From the NCBI RefSeq assembly GCF_018882325.1, contig NZ_JACVOQ010000001.1, positions 310,001 to 374,000 on the forward strand: a DNA stretch of 64,000 nucleotides, given 5' to 3'. The DNA is from Polynucleobacter sp. 78F-HAINBA. Its GTDB lineage: Bacteria; Pseudomonadota; Gammaproteobacteria; Burkholderiales; Burkholderiaceae. This document shows, one piece after another, positions 44,671 to 53,991 of the stretch. How positions within the stretch are numbered: position 1 is the first letter of the stretch; every line of letters starts with the position of its first letter. Under the pieces are notes generated by a model, which was not told where the DNA came from, searched no databases, and saw only the letters and a program-made list of their open reading frames with translations. The translations under genes were made by a program, and so were the position numbers.

Positions 44671-45078
44671 TCAACTAATCCAATTCTTTTCAAGAAAATA
44701 CTGCTCCAAAATCAAGGCCGCAGACTCGGCATCCAAATTGTCTCGCATGTCTGGATCTCCCTCTAAAACAGCAGAGGTATAACGCTCATCAACCCAATCG
44801 ACCGGCAACTGAAAGCGTCCGTGCAACTGGTTACCAAAGCGACGGGCCTTGGCACTCATTTCATGCTCAGTACCGTCAGGATGGCACGGCATTCCCACCA
44901 CCAGCTGATTTGGCTGCCACTCTTTGATGAGGACCTGAATAGCTCTAAAACGCACATCCTCAGATGGCTCCGCAATCATCTTCAAAGGCTGACCGGCTTT
45001 AGTCAGAGTATTGCCAACAGCAATACCAATGCGCCGTGTGCCATAGTCAAAAGCCATGATGGTGAGTTCCTTATCCAT
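44671..45078 (-). CDS. ruvX: Holliday junction resolvase-like / pre-16S rRNA nuclease YqgF (RuvX)
   Basis: A member of the RNase H-like YqgF family, which matures the 5' end of 16S rRNA. About 135 residues from ATG at 45078, which has GAGGGT upstream and follows the yqgE stop by 10 bp. MAFDYGTRRIGIAVGNTLTK carries the first catalytic Asp, LVVGMPCHPDGTEHEMS the middle motif, and VDWVDERYTSAVLEG the later Glu. Conserved neighbour of yqgE in many proteobacteria. Confidence 0.95.
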   Translation of the reverse strand: MDKELTIMAFDYGTRRIGIAVGNTLTKAGQPLKMIAEPSEDVRFRAIQVLIKEWQPNQLVVGMPCHPDGTEHEMSAKARRFGNQLHGRFQLPVDWVDERYTSAVLEGDPDMRDNLDAESAALILEQYFLEKNWIS

Positions 45079-45088
45079 CTTGGCACCC

Positions 45089-45754
45089 TCAGGCATGCCC
45101 TGCCTCACCCGATAAATGAGAGGGGTCAAATCCCAAAAGGCTCATCGTTCGTTCGTAACGCTGGCTAGAAGGCGTATTAAAAATAATTTCAATCATTTGT
45201 TGCTGGGACAGGGGCACGTTTATCCAACCATTAAGAGTAATCTCTTCTTCAAGCTGTCCAGCGCTCCAACCCGCATAACCCAAAGTCATTAAGAATTTAC
45301 TGGGTCCAAAACCGGCTGCCACCGCCTCAAGCACATCCTTAGATGTAGTCATGGTTAGACCGCCCGGAACCGCTAAGGAAGAGCTATAAGCCACCTCTGT
45401 AGTGGGCTCATGCAAGACAAAGCCGCGCTCAATTTGCACTGGGCCGCCAAAATAGACCGGCTGATCCGATACCGGCTCAGCTTCCAGCTTGACCTCAATT
45501 TTTTCAAATAAGGCGCCCATATCAAGCTCGGTCGGGCGATTGATCACCAATCCCATGGCACCCCGCTCGGTATGCTCAAAAAGATAAATGACGGAACCCG
45601 CAAAATTGGGGTCAACCATGCCTGGCATGGCAATTAAGAATTGGTTTGCTAGATGATCAGCGGAATAAGCAATTGAGGACCCAATAGCAGAAGCTTGGGT
45701 AGTCTGGGCGGGCGTTGTAGCTTGACCCACAGGGGCTTTTTTAGCCATATTCAT
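45089..45754 (-). CDS. YqgE/AlgH family protein
   Basis: A 221-residue DUF179 protein, called AlgH in Pseudomonas, with a role in regulation that is not well defined. NQFLIAMPGMVDPNFAGSVI and YLFEHTERGAMGLVINRPTE are the family signature. VYFGGPVQIERGFVLHEP and MTLGYAGWSAGQLEEEITLN complete it. The first 35 residues are Ala/Gln-rich and probably disordered. First gene of yqgE-ruvX-pyrR-pyrB. Confidence 0.95.
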   Translation of the reverse strand: MNMAKKAPVGQATTPAQTTQASAIGSSIAYSADHLANQFLIAMPGMVDPNFAGSVIYLFEHTERGAMGLVINRPTELDMGALFEKIEVKLEAEPVSDQPVYFGGPVQIERGFVLHEPTTEVAYSSSLAVPGGLTMTTSKDVLEAVAAGFGPSKFLMTLGYAGWSAGQLEEEITLNGWINVPLSQQQMIEIIFNTPSSQRYERTMSLLGFDPSHLSGEAGHA

Positions 45755-45787
45755 GTGGGTTTATTTTACCGAATTCCCCCGCCTGAG

Positions 45788-46606
45788 CTAGATCTTTCCG
45801 GTAATCCAATAGGCTAAAAGACCAATCCCTTCATGCATCGCCTTATTCCAGTTTTGCACACCATCCTCCAGGTCAAACTTACCCCAGCGTAGCTGGTTAC
45901 TAGTTTGGTAGTCCACCGGAACCGGAATCACCTCCACCCCCTGTTTTTGGAAAATCTTTACCGATCTGAACATATGTGATGCCGAAGTAATCAGGAGCCA
46001 AGGTTTTGGGGGTGCATCAGACTCTTTGGCAGCTTTAGCACCCAACTCCAAGATCATGGGCCTCATCAATATGACATTTTCATAAGTATTACGAGATTGA
46101 TTTTCATAATGGGCGTTTTTATCTGGCAAACCCTGCTCCGCTACCAGCTGTTTGAAGGCATCCGCCTCTGAAATGCCCTTGGGAGAGAGGCGCCCGGAGA
46201 AGCCGCTAAAGATAAAAGGGAGATCGGGGTACTTACGAATAAGCTCAAAGGCTTTGGTGACACGCTCAGCCGAGGAATAGATTGATATCTCACCACGATC
46301 CACTGCAATCTCACCGCCCTCAATGGCACCGCCCAAAATAATGATCCCACCAAAGTCCGCCTCTGACATCTGCGCAAGCTGAACCTTGGGCACGCTATCT
46401 TCGAGAGTTCTTAAAAGGACCTCAGAAGTGGGCAACCATCCAACCAGCAATAAGTCTGCCAAAGCGAGTAGCAAGAATCGTTTGCACAAATGAGTTTTTC
46501 TAAGACTCAGAAATAACAGGCTGAGTACTACAAAAACAATCAACCAATTAAGTGGCTCAATGCAAAACTGCACCACTTTTGAAAATACGAAAAATAATGT
46601 ATCCAT
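45788..46606 (-). CDS. DUF218 family protein (ElyC/SanA/YdcF type)
   Basis: A 272-residue protein with two N-terminal membrane helices (LNWLIVFVVLSLLFLSLRKT, then FLLLALADLLLVGWLPTSEV) and a DUF218 domain. The domain begins GGIIILGGAIEGGEIAVDRG and contains FIFSGFSGRLSPKGISEADA, ENQSRNTYENVILMRPMIL and LLITSASHMFRSVKIFQKQG. This matches ElyC, which in E. coli affects peptidoglycan or lipid-carrier homeostasis. It is a single gene, divergent from the photolyase. Confidence 0.9.
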   Translation of the reverse strand: MDTLFFVFSKVVQFCIEPLNWLIVFVVLSLLFLSLRKTHLCKRFLLLALADLLLVGWLPTSEVLLRTLEDSVPKVQLAQMSEADFGGIIILGGAIEGGEIAVDRGEISIYSSAERVTKAFELIRKYPDLPFIFSGFSGRLSPKGISEADAFKQLVAEQGLPDKNAHYENQSRNTYENVILMRPMILELGAKAAKESDAPPKPWLLITSASHMFRSVKIFQKQGVEVIPVPVDYQTSNQLRWGKFDLEDGVQNWNKAMHEGIGLLAYWITGKI

Positions 46607-46685
46607 TAGCTATCAGTCTATTTAATAAGCAGGATATTACTCGTAAGCCCAGCGAAGGTCTCCAATAAGCCCTAATATAGGGGCT

Positions 46686-48176
46686 ATGCAAAAAGCTCTC
46701 GTTTGGCTCCGTCGCGACCTGCGTCTCTATGACAATGCAGCGCTTCACCACGCCCTTACCAATAACGCCCAGGTCTGGATGACCTTCATCTTCGATACTG
46801 AGATCCTTGAGCCACTGAAGGTCGATGATCAGGCGAGCGGTGGTTTAACGCACGATCGACGCGTCGATTTCATTTGGCAGGGCTTGCAACAAATTGATGC
46901 ACAGTTACGTAAACAGGGCGGCGGACTGATTGTTCAGTTTGGTAAGCCCACTACGTGTATTCCGAAGATAGCTGAGACTTTGGGTGTCAATACTGTGTAT
47001 ACCAACCATGACTACGAGCCATCAGCGATTGCCCGTGATCACTCTGTGGGAGCTTCATTAGAAAAGCTTGGGATTGATTTTGAGACTTTTAAAGATCAAG
47101 TCATTTTTGAGAAGAAAGAAATTCTCACCAATTCCAATACGGTGTTCTCAATCTTCACGCCATACAAAAATAATTGGCTCAAGACGCTGCAAGAAAAAGA
47201 TATTGCGGCCTATGACTGCACACCCAAAAAAGGGCAATTCGCAGCCATCCCAAGCACTTTGGAATCCCCCCTCCCATCATTAGAGTCTATGGGCTTTAGC
47301 CCAACCGGTATTGAAACCTATCTACCACCGGGATCTGAAGGTGGCCAAAGCTTCTTAGAAGATTTCCTCCACCGCATCGATCAATATCAAATTGGCCGAG
47401 ACTTCCCTGCGATTAAGGGTGTGAGTTATCTATCCACCCATCTGCGCTTTGGCATGCTATCTATTAGAGGCTTGGTAAGAGAAGCACATCGCCGCATGCT
47501 GGCAGGCAGCATGGGTGCAACAATCTGGTTGAGCGAACTGATCTGGCGTGATTTTTATTTCATGATTCTGGCGAACCATCCGCGTCTTGCTGAAGGCGCA
47601 GCCTTCAAGCCTGACTATGACAATATCGAATGGGAAAGCGGTGCCATTGCCAAGAAGTTATTTAAAGCCTGGTGTGATGGCAAAACGGGCTATCCATTAG
47701 TAGATGCAGCCATGCATCAACTGAATCAAAGCGGGTATATGCATAACCGCTTACGGATGGTGGTTGCGAGCTTTCTGACCAAAGATCTAGGAATTGATTG
47801 GCGCTGGGGTGAGATGTATTTTGCAAAACATCTTAATGACTTCGAGCTATCGTCCAATAATGGCGGCTGGCAATGGGCCTCCTCTTCCGGATGCGATGCA
47901 CAACCCTACTTCCGCATCTTTAATCCGATTACCCAATCCCAAAAGTTTGACCCTGAAGGAAAGTTCATTCGTCGCTATTTACCGCAGCTCGACAAACTCT
48001 CCAAGAAATCTATTCATGCGCCTTGGGAAGCCGGCCATATTGAACTGGAGGCTGCTGGTATTCTGCTTGGTCGTGACTATCCCCTACCAGTTGTTAATCA
48101 CGATGAAGCGCGCAAAAAGACCTTGGTGCGCTACAGCGTAGTTAAAAAAGTGACTCCCGAGGAATTCACAACTTAA
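46686..48176 (+). CDS. phrB: Deoxyribodipyrimidine photolyase
   Basis: Light-driven repair of cyclobutane pyrimidine dimers, FAD as cofactor. The 496-residue protein has the N-terminal antenna-domain start ALVWLRRDLRLYDNAALHHA. The FAD domain holds LSTHLRFGMLSIRGLVREAH, TIWLSELIWRDFYFMIL and MHNRLRMVVASFLTKDLGI. DFELSSNNGGWQWASSSGCD with YFRIFNPI is the DNA-photolyase signature, with the electron-transfer tryptophans intact. It reads as a class I CPD photolyase; a cryptochrome or (6-4) enzyme is less likely. Confidence 0.95.
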   Translation: MQKALVWLRRDLRLYDNAALHHALTNNAQVWMTFIFDTEILEPLKVDDQASGGLTHDRRVDFIWQGLQQIDAQLRKQGGGLIVQFGKPTTCIPKIAETLGVNTVYTNHDYEPSAIARDHSVGASLEKLGIDFETFKDQVIFEKKEILTNSNTVFSIFTPYKNNWLKTLQEKDIAAYDCTPKKGQFAAIPSTLESPLPSLESMGFSPTGIETYLPPGSEGGQSFLEDFLHRIDQYQIGRDFPAIKGVSYLSTHLRFGMLSIRGLVREAHRRMLAGSMGATIWLSELIWRDFYFMILANHPRLAEGAAFKPDYDNIEWESGAIAKKLFKAWCDGKTGYPLVDAAMHQLNQSGYMHNRLRMVVASFLTKDLGIDWRWGEMYFAKHLNDFELSSNNGGWQWASSSGCDAQPYFRIFNPITQSQKFDPEGKFIRRYLPQLDKLSKKSIHAPWEAGHIELEAAGILLGRDYPLPVVNHDEARKKTLVRYSVVKKVTPEEFTT

Positions 48177-48212
48177 TTACGGGCTGTAGTGCGTTCCGAT
48201 TTAAGATAGGGT

Positions 48213-49052
48213 ATGAGCAAGATCTATGCCGTCGGTGATATTCAGGGGTGTGCGCCCTCATTAAAGAGTCTCGTCAAAAAACTCCCAAAACAGTCTAAGA
48301 TGATTTTCTTAGGCGATCTAGTTAATCGAGGTCCAGACTCTTTGGGTACCCTACGCCATCTCAAGCAATTACAAGAAGAAGCGCGCGTCGAATGCATTCT
48401 CGGAAACCACGACCTTCATCTACTCGCAGTCGATGCGGGTATTCGTAAAACTAAGGGGCTCGATACTGTTCAACCTATTCTCGATGCGCCCGATAGAGCT
48501 GACTTAATCCATTGGTTACGCCATCGACCGATGGCATTAAGTAATGGCAAGGTACTGACCGTCCATGCAGGCGTCGTGCCTCAATGGGATTTGCAGCAAA
48601 CAATTGAGTGCGCGCAAGAAGTAGAAAAAGTGCTTCGCAAAAAATCCTATAAAGATTTTTTAGCGAATATGTATGGCAACACTCCAAATAAGTGGAGTAA
48701 TTCCCTAAAAGGGTATGAGCGTTTACGCATCATTACCAATGCGCTAACCCGTATTCGTTTTTGCACGCCCACAGGTACCATGGAGTTTGAAAGCAAAGAA
48801 GGTTTTGAAGATGGCCCAAAGGGCTATATCCCTTGGTTCAAAGCTCCCAAGAGAAAAACAAAAGACTCCCTGATTTACTTTGGGCACTGGTCAACTCTAG
48901 GACTACTACGACACGAGAATGTCATTGGACTGGATACAGGTTGCGTATGGGGTGGCAAACTCACCGCCATGGAAATTCCAGAGTCAGGCAAGCCAAGCAA
49001 GGATCTAAAGATTATCCAAGTAGATGGTTACGACCATCCACTCAGAATGTAA
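48213..49052 (+). CDS. apaH: Symmetrical bis(5'-nucleosyl)-tetraphosphatase ApaH
   Basis: Hydrolyses Ap4A to two ADP. The 279-residue metallophosphatase has YAVGDIQGCAPSLKSL, IFLGDLVNRGPDSLGTLRHL and ECILGNHDLHLLAVDAG, which give the metal ligands Asp, His, Asn and Asp. VLTVHAGVVPQWDLQQTIEC and LIYFGHWSTLGL complete the active site. Length matches E. coli ApaH. It follows phrB by 36 bp and is convergent with hemL. Confidence 0.97.
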   Translation: MSKIYAVGDIQGCAPSLKSLVKKLPKQSKMIFLGDLVNRGPDSLGTLRHLKQLQEEARVECILGNHDLHLLAVDAGIRKTKGLDTVQPILDAPDRADLIHWLRHRPMALSNGKVLTVHAGVVPQWDLQQTIECAQEVEKVLRKKSYKDFLANMYGNTPNKWSNSLKGYERLRIITNALTRIRFCTPTGTMEFESKEGFEDGPKGYIPWFKAPKRKTKDSLIYFGHWSTLGLLRHENVIGLDTGCVWGGKLTAMEIPESGKPSKDLKIIQVDGYDHPLRM

Positions 49053-49068
49053 TCCTGCCTACTAGCTC

Positions 49069-50361
49069 TTATAACTTTTTAAATGCAGTTTTAGCTGCAG
49101 CAATGATCTCATCCAGCACGGCATTGTCATGCGCAATGGAAGTAAATCCAGCTTCATAAGCAGAAGGCGCTAAATACACTCCTTGATCGAGCATCAAGTG
49201 GAAGAATTTCTTGAACGCTTCGATATCGGTTTTAGTCACCGCCTCGAAGGAAGTTGGGACCTCATTAGCAAAATAGAAGCCGAACATGCCGCCAACGCTA
49301 TCCACAGCGAACGGCACACCTGCTTCATCGGCAGCGAGCTTTAAACCTGCCATCAGTTTTTCAGTTTGACCAGTCAGACACTCATAGAAACCTTCCCTAG
49401 AAATAATCTCCAAGGTCTTCAAGCCTGCAGCTACCGCTACTGGGTTACCTGACAAGGTGCCCGCCTGATAAACGTTACCTAGCGGAGCTAGCTTAGACAT
49501 GATTTCTTTTTTGCCACCAAAAGCAGCCATCGGCATGCCGCCACCCATGACCTTACCAAGACAAGTGAGGTCAGGAGTAATGCCCTGCAGGGATTGCGCG
49601 CCACCTAAAGCAACCCGAAAGCCCGTCATCACCTCATCGTAAATCAATACACTGCCATGCTCACTAGTATGCTGACGAAGAGTCGATAAAAATTCTTTTG
49701 AAGGTTTAATCAGATTCATATTGCCAGCAAAAGGCTCAATAATCACCGCCGCAACCTGATCGCCCTGCTTCTGAAAAACTTCCTTCAACGCTGCTACATC
49801 GTTATATGGCAACACCAGCGTATGTTTTACTAGATCATGAGGAACACCGCCAGAAGATGGTGCATTCTGGGTGGAGTCCGCAAAAGTTAAAAGGCCAGAG
49901 CCTGCCTTAACGAGCAAGCTATCAGCGTGGCCGTGATAGCAGCCCTCAAATTTAATAATGAGATCACGACCTGTATAGCCACGCGCCAGGCGCAAAGCAC
50001 TCATCGTTGCCTCTGTACCACTCGAGACCATGCGCACTTGCTCAATGCTAGGAACCAACTGGCAAATACGTTCCGCCAATTCGATTTCACCTGCGGTAGG
50101 AGCGCCGTAGCTAAAGCTAGTTTCTGCAGCCTGCTTAACAGCCTCAACCACCTCTGGATTTGCATGGCCCGCAATCATGGGACCCCAAGACATAATCAAA
50201 TCAATATAGCGCGTGCCTTCAGCATCCCAAAAATAAGGGCCTTTAGCCTTAGCAACAAAACGGGGCGTACCACCCACCTGACGAAAAGCACGCACCGGTG
50301 AGTTCACCCCACCCGGAATAGTCTTTTGCGCACGCTCAAATAAGATCTCGTTTTGTCCCAA
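49069..50361 (-). CDS. hemL: Glutamate-1-semialdehyde 2,1-aminomutase
   Basis: PLP enzyme that forms 5-aminolevulinate, the start of haem synthesis by the C5 route. The 430-residue protein has [20 protein letters not shown] at the start, [18 protein letters not shown], and [15 protein letters not shown]. The PLP-lysine segment is [18 protein letters not shown], and ends with [15 protein letters not shown]. Full length. The rubredoxin gene lies 54 bp upstream on the same strand. Confidence 0.97.
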   Translation of the reverse strand: MGQNEILFERAQKTIPGGVNSPVRAFRQVGGTPRFVAKAKGPYFWDAEGTRYIDLIMSWGPMIAGHANPEVVEAVKQAAETSFSYGAPTAGEIELAERICQLVPSIEQVRMVSSGTEATMSALRLARGYTGRDLIIKFEGCYHGHADSLLVKAGSGLLTFADSTQNAPSSGGVPHDLVKHTLVLPYNDVAALKEVFQKQGDQVAAVIIEPFAGNMNLIKPSKEFLSTLRQHTSEHGSVLIYDEVMTGFRVALGGAQSLQGITPDLTCLGKVMGGGMPMAAFGGKKEIMSKLAPLGNVYQAGTLSGNPVAVAAGLKTLEIISREGFYECLTGQTEKLMAGLKLAADEAGVPFAVDSVGGMFGFYFANEVPTSFEAVTKTDIEAFKKFFHLMLDQGVYLAPSAYEAGFTSIAHDNAVLDEIIAAAKTAFKKL

Positions 50362-50415
50362 AATGCCGCCCTGCCTTCGCTAAAGTATTTTTATTAGTTA
50401 ATTCACTTGAGGCGA

Positions 50416-50586
50416 TCAGATCGCCATCATTTCAAAATCTTCCTTACGTGCACCACACTCAGGACAAGTCCAATTCATGGGCACATCCTTCCATAGCGTG
50501 CCTGGGGCAATGCCCTCTTCAGGTAGGCCAGCAGCTTCGTCATAAACCCAGCCGCAAATTAAGCACATATATGTTTTAAATTCCAT
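50416..50586 (-). CDS. Rubredoxin
   Basis: A 56-residue electron carrier that holds one iron with four cysteines. The ATG at 50586 opens MEFKTYMCLICGWVYDEAAG, whose CxxC pair is followed by GIAPGTLWKDVPMNWTCPEC and then GARKEDFEMM, the second CxxC and the usual acidic end. GAGG-like ribosome site (GGGAGACGGCG) lies upstream. It sits between hemL and an rRNA methyltransferase gene; its redox partner is not evident in the window. Confidence 0.97.
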   Translation of the reverse strand: MEFKTYMCLICGWVYDEAAGLPEEGIAPGTLWKDVPMNWTCPECGARKEDFEMMAI

Positions 50587-50610
50587 CGCCGTCTCCCTTA
50601 TCTATGTTTT

Positions 50611-52077
50611 TTATTTTAAATCCGCTGCAGCATCGCGTTTTTGATGCATCTCAAACTTAAATAGCCTGCACTCTAGAGGACCGTTGAATAGTGGCGTACG
50701 CTTAGACTCTTTAATACGCAACTGCCCTGGTAACGCCATATCTGCTGTGAGCACAAATACATTCCAGCCACCAAAAGCATCCTTGAGGTGCTGACCAAAC
50801 TGCCTCAAGAACTCCACAAATTTCGGATCTTGTTCTTCTTGGGCTTGTAACTTTTTAAGAGACTCGCGACTAGAGCGTTTAGCACTTTGACGCCCTGTTT
50901 CCAGATTAAAGGCATAGCGATCTTCTGGCTCTTCAGCTTGCTCATAGGAGTCGCGCTCCATATCACCGCCCGCAGCACGATCCTGACCTCGGCCACCCTT
51001 AATCACGAGACGCTCACCATACGGGGGGTTCAAGAGCATCACGCCTTCTTTAGCACTCGCTGGCGGCTTACTAGCCAAGGCATCAATCTGACGAGTGACA
51101 GGTAAACCAGGTAACTGTGCACGCTGCCAGTTACTTTTGAACATCGCCACCAAACGCTCATTAATATCGCCACCACTGATACCTAAAGATTCTGAATCTG
51201 GAAATTGCTTGCGCTTTTCCATCATCTCAGCCTGAGCAGCTTCTTTTAGAGAAATCCAGCGCTTTTGTTCAGTGGCTTCATTAAATGGTTTTAATCTTTG
51301 AAATCCAAAACCATGCGCTGAAGTAACCAATGGGCGGTAAGCCAAACGACTCGGCTTAGCATCATCGCCATACATCCCCGCCCGAATAGCTCCCGGCGGT
51401 ATAGCCAAAGCCATTTGTGCAGCCTCAATTAGAAAAGTGCCACTTCCACACATCGGATCAAATAAGGTTTGGGCAGGCTTCCAGCCAGTAATCGATAGGA
51501 TTCCTGCGGCGAGATTTTCTTTTAAAGGTGCATCACCTTTTTCATCACGCCAGCCACGTTTAAATAAGGCCTCACCAGACGTATCTAAATAAATAGTGGC
51601 ATGAGTAGCTGTCAGATGAGCCTGAACGCGCACATCCGGAAACGCAGTATCAATACTTGGGCGATCACCAGTCACATCGCGCAAACGATCCACGATCGCG
51701 TCTTTAATCTTCAAGGTTGCAAAATTTAAGCTCTTTAAGGGCGAGCGGTGTGCAGTCACATCAACCCGCAGAGTTTGCTTGGAAGAAAACCACTCCTCCC
51801 AAGCCAAGCCACTAGCCAACTTATAGAGATCTTCTTCTTGGCGGTATGGCGATTCCGCCATCTGCAGTAAAACTCGGCTTGCAATTCGTGAATGCAGGTT
51901 CAATGCCATCGCCGCAGAGATAGGTGCCGCCAAACCCACTCCACCTGTAGGGCTCGTCGGCGTAGGATCAATCACCCAAGCACCCAAAGCTTTACAGTCG
52001 GGGCGCTGCGCAATACTTGCTAGCTCTTGTGCAAGAGGCACTTCCAGTCCGCCTGGACAAACAACAAAAAATCTCAT
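50611..52077 (-). CDS. THUMP-domain class I RNA methyltransferase (RlmL-like)
   Basis: A 488-residue SAM-dependent methyltransferase of the RlmL family, which in E. coli makes m2G2445 in 23S rRNA. RFFVVCPGGLEVPLAQELAS starts the N-terminal region, and a THUMP domain with LRVDVTAHRSPLKSLNFATL follows. The catalytic domain has TLFDPMCGSGTFLIEAAQMA (SAM site) and VMLLNPPYGERLVI (Asn-Pro-Pro-Tyr). It lacks the RlmK half found in E. coli. After NPPYGERL it has an unusual charged insert of about 60 residues (GGRGQDRAAGGDMERDSYEQ and on) before FVEFLRQFGQHLKDAFGGWN. Confidence 0.9.
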   Translation of the reverse strand: MRFFVVCPGGLEVPLAQELASIAQRPDCKALGAWVIDPTPTSPTGGVGLAAPISAAMALNLHSRIASRVLLQMAESPYRQEEDLYKLASGLAWEEWFSSKQTLRVDVTAHRSPLKSLNFATLKIKDAIVDRLRDVTGDRPSIDTAFPDVRVQAHLTATHATIYLDTSGEALFKRGWRDEKGDAPLKENLAAGILSITGWKPAQTLFDPMCGSGTFLIEAAQMALAIPPGAIRAGMYGDDAKPSRLAYRPLVTSAHGFGFQRLKPFNEATEQKRWISLKEAAQAEMMEKRKQFPDSESLGISGGDINERLVAMFKSNWQRAQLPGLPVTRQIDALASKPPASAKEGVMLLNPPYGERLVIKGGRGQDRAAGGDMERDSYEQAEEPEDRYAFNLETGRQSAKRSSRESLKKLQAQEEQDPKFVEFLRQFGQHLKDAFGGWNVFVLTADMALPGQLRIKESKRTPLFNGPLECRLFKFEMHQKRDAAADLK

Positions 52078-52154
52078 GAGGCTAGCAATCTAAAAAGGGT
52101 AAAGAAAAAATAATAAAAACAATTAAACAGTTAACAGTTGTCTGTTGTTCGGCT

Positions 52155-52580
52155 CTAAGGCTTAATCACGACTACAGCCGTCACGATCAATAGCAGAATG
52201 ACAGGTACTTCGTTAAACCAACGGAACCAAACTCCCGAACGGGTATTAACGCCATTGCGAAACTTCTTCAGCAAGCTCCAACAAGCATGGTGATAACCAA
52301 TAACCAGGATGACAAAGAACATCTTGGCATGCATCCAAACCTCACCAGCACCAATCTTGAAATGCAACCAAAGGGTTAAACCCAATAAGACGGCCGGTAC
52401 TGCCAAAATTGTCATGAAACGAAAAAGGCGATCAGCCATGCCGAGTAGACGTGCATACACTTCAGGATTTTTTTCATCAGCCAGATTTACAAAGATACGC
52501 GGGAGATAAAACAAGCCTGCGAACCAAGAGGCAATCAAGACAATGTGAAAAGTCTTAGTCCATAAATATGCGTTGCCCAT
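52155..52580 (-). CDS. hemJ: HemJ-family protoporphyrinogen oxidase
   Basis: A 141-residue membrane protein with four helices. AYLWTKTFHIVLIASWFAGL and FYLPRIFVNLADE carry the conserved His and Arg of HemJ, and MHAKMFFVILVIGYHHACWS a further His pair. HemJ oxidises protoporphyrinogen IX late in haem synthesis in organisms without HemG/HemY. It is a separate gene between the methyltransferase and proA. The assignment is good; the enzyme class was once called DUF/UPF0093. Confidence 0.93.
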   Translation of the reverse strand: MGNAYLWTKTFHIVLIASWFAGLFYLPRIFVNLADEKNPEVYARLLGMADRLFRFMTILAVPAVLLGLTLWLHFKIGAGEVWMHAKMFFVILVIGYHHACWSLLKKFRNGVNTRSGVWFRWFNEVPVILLLIVTAVVVIKP

Positions 52581-52642
52581 GATAAGTAGTTCCCGTTCTG
52601 TAGTTTTTATCGTTCTTTAATCAGGATTGATTAAGTGCGCAT

Positions 52643-53929
52643 TTAAGTGCGAATTTCGCCATGACCCATGACGATATATTTGAGTGAAGTAAGTCCATCT
52701 AAGCCGACAGGGCCACGAGCATGCAACTTGTCATTGGAAATGCCGATCTCTGCGCCCAAACCATATTCAAAACCATCGGCAAAACGGGTGCTGGCATTGA
52801 CCATCACGCTAGCACTATCGACCTCGCGTAAGAAGCGATTTGCCTGTGCTTGATTATTGGTAATGATGGCATCAGTATGTTTACTACCGTATTGCTCAAT
52901 ATGACTAATTGCTTCATCGATATCGGCAACAGTCTTAATTGACAAGATTGGTGCCAAATATTCTGTTTGCCAATCTTCCTCAACTGCATTAACTAAATTT
53001 GTGAATCCTGCAGCCTCTAAAGTATTGCGGGTAAGGCTATCAACACGCAACTCCACACCCTTATCTTGGTAGATTTTGCATAGGGCTGGTAAGACTTGAG
53101 GTGCAATGGTTTTGTTGACCAAGAGTGTTTCCATCGCATTGCAAGGGGCATAGCGCTGGGTCTTAGCGTTATCGCAAACCTTAATCGCCATCGCGATATC
53201 TGCGTCAGCATCAATATAGGTATGGCAGATGCCATCCAAATGCTTAATCATCGGCACGCGTGCCTCCGCCATCAAGCGGGCAATCAAACTCTTGCCACCA
53301 CGTGGCACGATTACATCAATATATTCAGTCATAGTGATCATTTCACCAACAGCTGCACGATCTGTAGTGGTCACAACCTGTACCGCATCCATTGGCAAAT
53401 TAGCAGCATCTAAGCCTTCTTGAATCAATTGCGCCAACAAGGCATTTGAATCAATTGCCTCTGAACCACCACGCAAGATAACCGCATTACCCGACTTCAA
53501 GCAAAGGGCGGCTGCGTCAATCGTCACATTTGGACGAGACTCATAAATAATGCCGATGACCCCCAGTGGCACACGCATCTGACCGAGTTCAATACCAGAG
53601 GCCTGTTTTTGCAAAGCTGTAATCTTCCCAATTGGATCTTCCAGAGAAACAATTTGCTCCAAACCCAAGGCCATGGACTCAATCGTCTTTGGAATCATAG
53701 TCAGGCGATCGATAAAGGCGGCATCTTGGCCATTCGTTTTTGCGCGGGCAACATCAAGCGCATTCACACGCTGAATTTCTTCGGAATGTTCACGAACCAA
53801 CTTCGCGATATGCAATAAAGCCTGATTTTTCTGTTCGCTAGATGCCCGCGCCATTGCGCGTGAGGCCTGACGAGCACGTCGGCCGATATCTTGCATCATT
53901 TGCTGAATGGTGTTCGTTGAATTACTCAT
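52643..53929 (-). CDS. proA: Gamma-glutamyl phosphate reductase ProA
   Basis: Reduces gamma-glutamyl phosphate to glutamate semialdehyde in proline synthesis. The 428-residue enzyme has [59 protein letters not shown] and the catalytic cysteine in [16 protein letters not shown]. The end has [20 protein letters not shown] and [15 protein letters not shown]. Downstream end of leuS-lptE-holA, with its own 62-bp upstream gap. Confidence 0.97.
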   Translation of the reverse strand: MSNSTNTIQQMMQDIGRRARQASRAMARASSEQKNQALLHIAKLVREHSEEIQRVNALDVARAKTNGQDAAFIDRLTMIPKTIESMALGLEQIVSLEDPIGKITALQKQASGIELGQMRVPLGVIGIIYESRPNVTIDAAALCLKSGNAVILRGGSEAIDSNALLAQLIQEGLDAANLPMDAVQVVTTTDRAAVGEMITMTEYIDVIVPRGGKSLIARLMAEARVPMIKHLDGICHTYIDADADIAMAIKVCDNAKTQRYAPCNAMETLLVNKTIAPQVLPALCKIYQDKGVELRVDSLTRNTLEAAGFTNLVNAVEEDWQTEYLAPILSIKTVADIDEAISHIEQYGSKHTDAIITNNQAQANRFLREVDSASVMVNASTRFADGFEYGLGAEIGISNDKLHARGPVGLDGLTSLKYIVMGHGEIRT

Positions 53930-53991
53930 ATATTTACTAAGTCAAAATTAATATTGTTGTATCTAAGTTGGATTTTTCATGCCAGTTTTAT

